From contig JAFUYQ010000016.1 in NCBI GenBank assembly GCA_017470485.1, positions 124,001-188,000 on the forward strand: 64,000 bases of DNA. The letters are read 5' to 3'. The first letter of the stretch is position 1; the number at the start of each line of letters is the position of its first letter. Source of the stretch: Synergistaceae bacterium (GTDB lineage Bacteria > Synergistota > Synergistia > Synergistales > Aminobacteriaceae). Position numbers and translations under genes: made by a program. The notes under the pieces are model-generated. The model was not told the DNA's origin. It ran no database searches and saw only the letters and a program-made list of their open reading frames with translations. Positions 63,628-64,000 of this stretch are shown piece by piece.

Positions 63628-64000
63628 ATGAAAGCCAAAAAATTCTCTACCGTTTTCCTTTTACTGTTTGTTACCGTCCTGTTACCCCTCAAAATTGCGG
63701 AGGCCATGCCGGAGACAACACCATTGTTTGCGGATTTATATTCGTGGATATTGGACGACGAGGGTGAAGATTTTGAAAGTAGTTTTGAAAGTAATGTTGC
63801 GACCTATTTTTCCTCTCCCTCTGATTTGAAGTCTGAATATGACAGAGAGTTCAGGATTCTAAGAAACAGGAAGCCTTATTCTCAGGAACAGGCACGTAAT
63901 GAGATTGCGCGCATGATTGATGCAGGGGAACTTCCATACTACATAATTGGCAAAGGAAGTTACAGCTACACTCCGGGTATCAACTCCGTGTACACTACTA
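63628..64000 (+). CDS. Secreted protein of unknown function, cut by window end
   Basis: Start MKAKKFSTVFLLLFVTVLLPLKIAEA (signal peptide; an ATG one codon earlier is also possible). The mature part (MPETTPLFADLYSWILDDEGEDFE, then EQARNEIARMIDAGELPYYIIGKGSYSYTPG) has no family I recognise. The frame is open to the last base. Confidence 0.7.
   Translation, partial: MKAKKFSTVFLLLFVTVLLPLKIAEAMPETTPLFADLYSWILDDEGEDFESSFESNVATYFSSPSDLKSEYDREFRILRNRKPYSQEQARNEIARMIDAGELPYYIIGKGSYSYTPGINSVYTT

Overview
The window looks like a chromosomal segment of a Gram-negative, anaerobic, amino-acid-fermenting bacterium, most probably a gut or rumen member of the Synergistota. This is an inference from gene content, not a database match. 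The evidence is a complete V-type (A/V) ATPase operon whose K subunit carries a Na+-binding residue set, an indolepyruvate:ferredoxin oxidoreductase / arylacetate-CoA ligase / ACT-domain operon, a Na+:solute symporter, a catabolic-type glutamate dehydrogenase and long-form (CTC) ribosomal protein L25. Genes are tightly packed on both strands, often overlapping by 4-11 bp. GGAGG-type ribosome binding sites and short C5/G5 hairpin terminators are common.

Layout. 1-2.8 kb: end of an SH3-type secreted protein, a divergent HinfI-like (GANTC) restriction-modification pair and a YafQ-type toxin-antitoxin pair. 2.8-7.5 kb: TIM44-like Zn-ribbon membrane protein, tRNA-Asn, Na+:solute symporter overlapping an amidohydrolase, a coiled-coil membrane protein and a small secreted protein. 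7.5-12.6 kb (minus): iorA, a second coiled-coil membrane protein, iorB, arylacetate-CoA ligase and two ACT-domain proteins. 12.7-18.4 kb: a mosaic DUF4145/S1/ankyrin protein with 54-bp coding repeats, a PAP2 phosphatase and a lipoprotein with a G12 tract. 18.4-21.7 kb: rplY, pth, an Ada-type Zn protein, gdhA and tRNAs Leu, fMet and Met. 21.7-29.3 kb (minus): mutL and the pyrimidine operon pyrC-K-D-F-E-B-I.

29.4-31.5 kb: a second restriction-modification cassette inserted at the 3' end of metA and flanked by a 142-bp direct duplication of that gene end. 31.4-35.7 kb: metA (Glu111, acetyltransferase type), an unknown 469-aa protein, YoeB/YefM toxin-antitoxin, a sirtuin without zinc cysteines, a small methyltransferase and tRNA-Ser. 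35.8-41.3 kb: a substrate-binding protein with swapped halves, a secreted Arg/Glu-rich helix protein, a structured orphan non-coding RNA (possibly HEARO/omega RNA-like), leuB, a secreted tyrosine phosphatase with a STAS-kinase fusion, and leuD. 41.4-47.3 kb (minus): DUF5714 protein, dnaX, dnaE. 47.4-56.2 kb: V-ATPase operon H-I-K-E-C-F-A-B-D. 56.2-64 kb: ttcA-mutS, a 5'-nucleotidase, a 6-phospho-beta-glucosidase, a Doc toxin-antitoxin pair, a truncated remnant of a second beta-glucosidase gene and the start of an unknown secreted protein.

How the genes fit together. Aromatic and other amino acids are probably transaminated (glutamate dehydrogenase recycling 2-oxoglutarate) and oxidised by IorAB with reduction of ferredoxin. 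A Na+ economy is suggested by the Na+ symporter and Na+-type V-ATPase. Two restriction-modification systems, three toxin-antitoxin modules, a phase-variable-looking lipoprotein and an orphan mobile-element RNA mark this as a segment with much defence and mobile-element traffic between housekeeping operons. The strongest unusual observations are the R-M insertion with metA target duplication, the G12 tract in the lipoprotein, the orphan structured RNA, the half-swapped binding protein and the mosaic DUF4145/S1/ankyrin protein.
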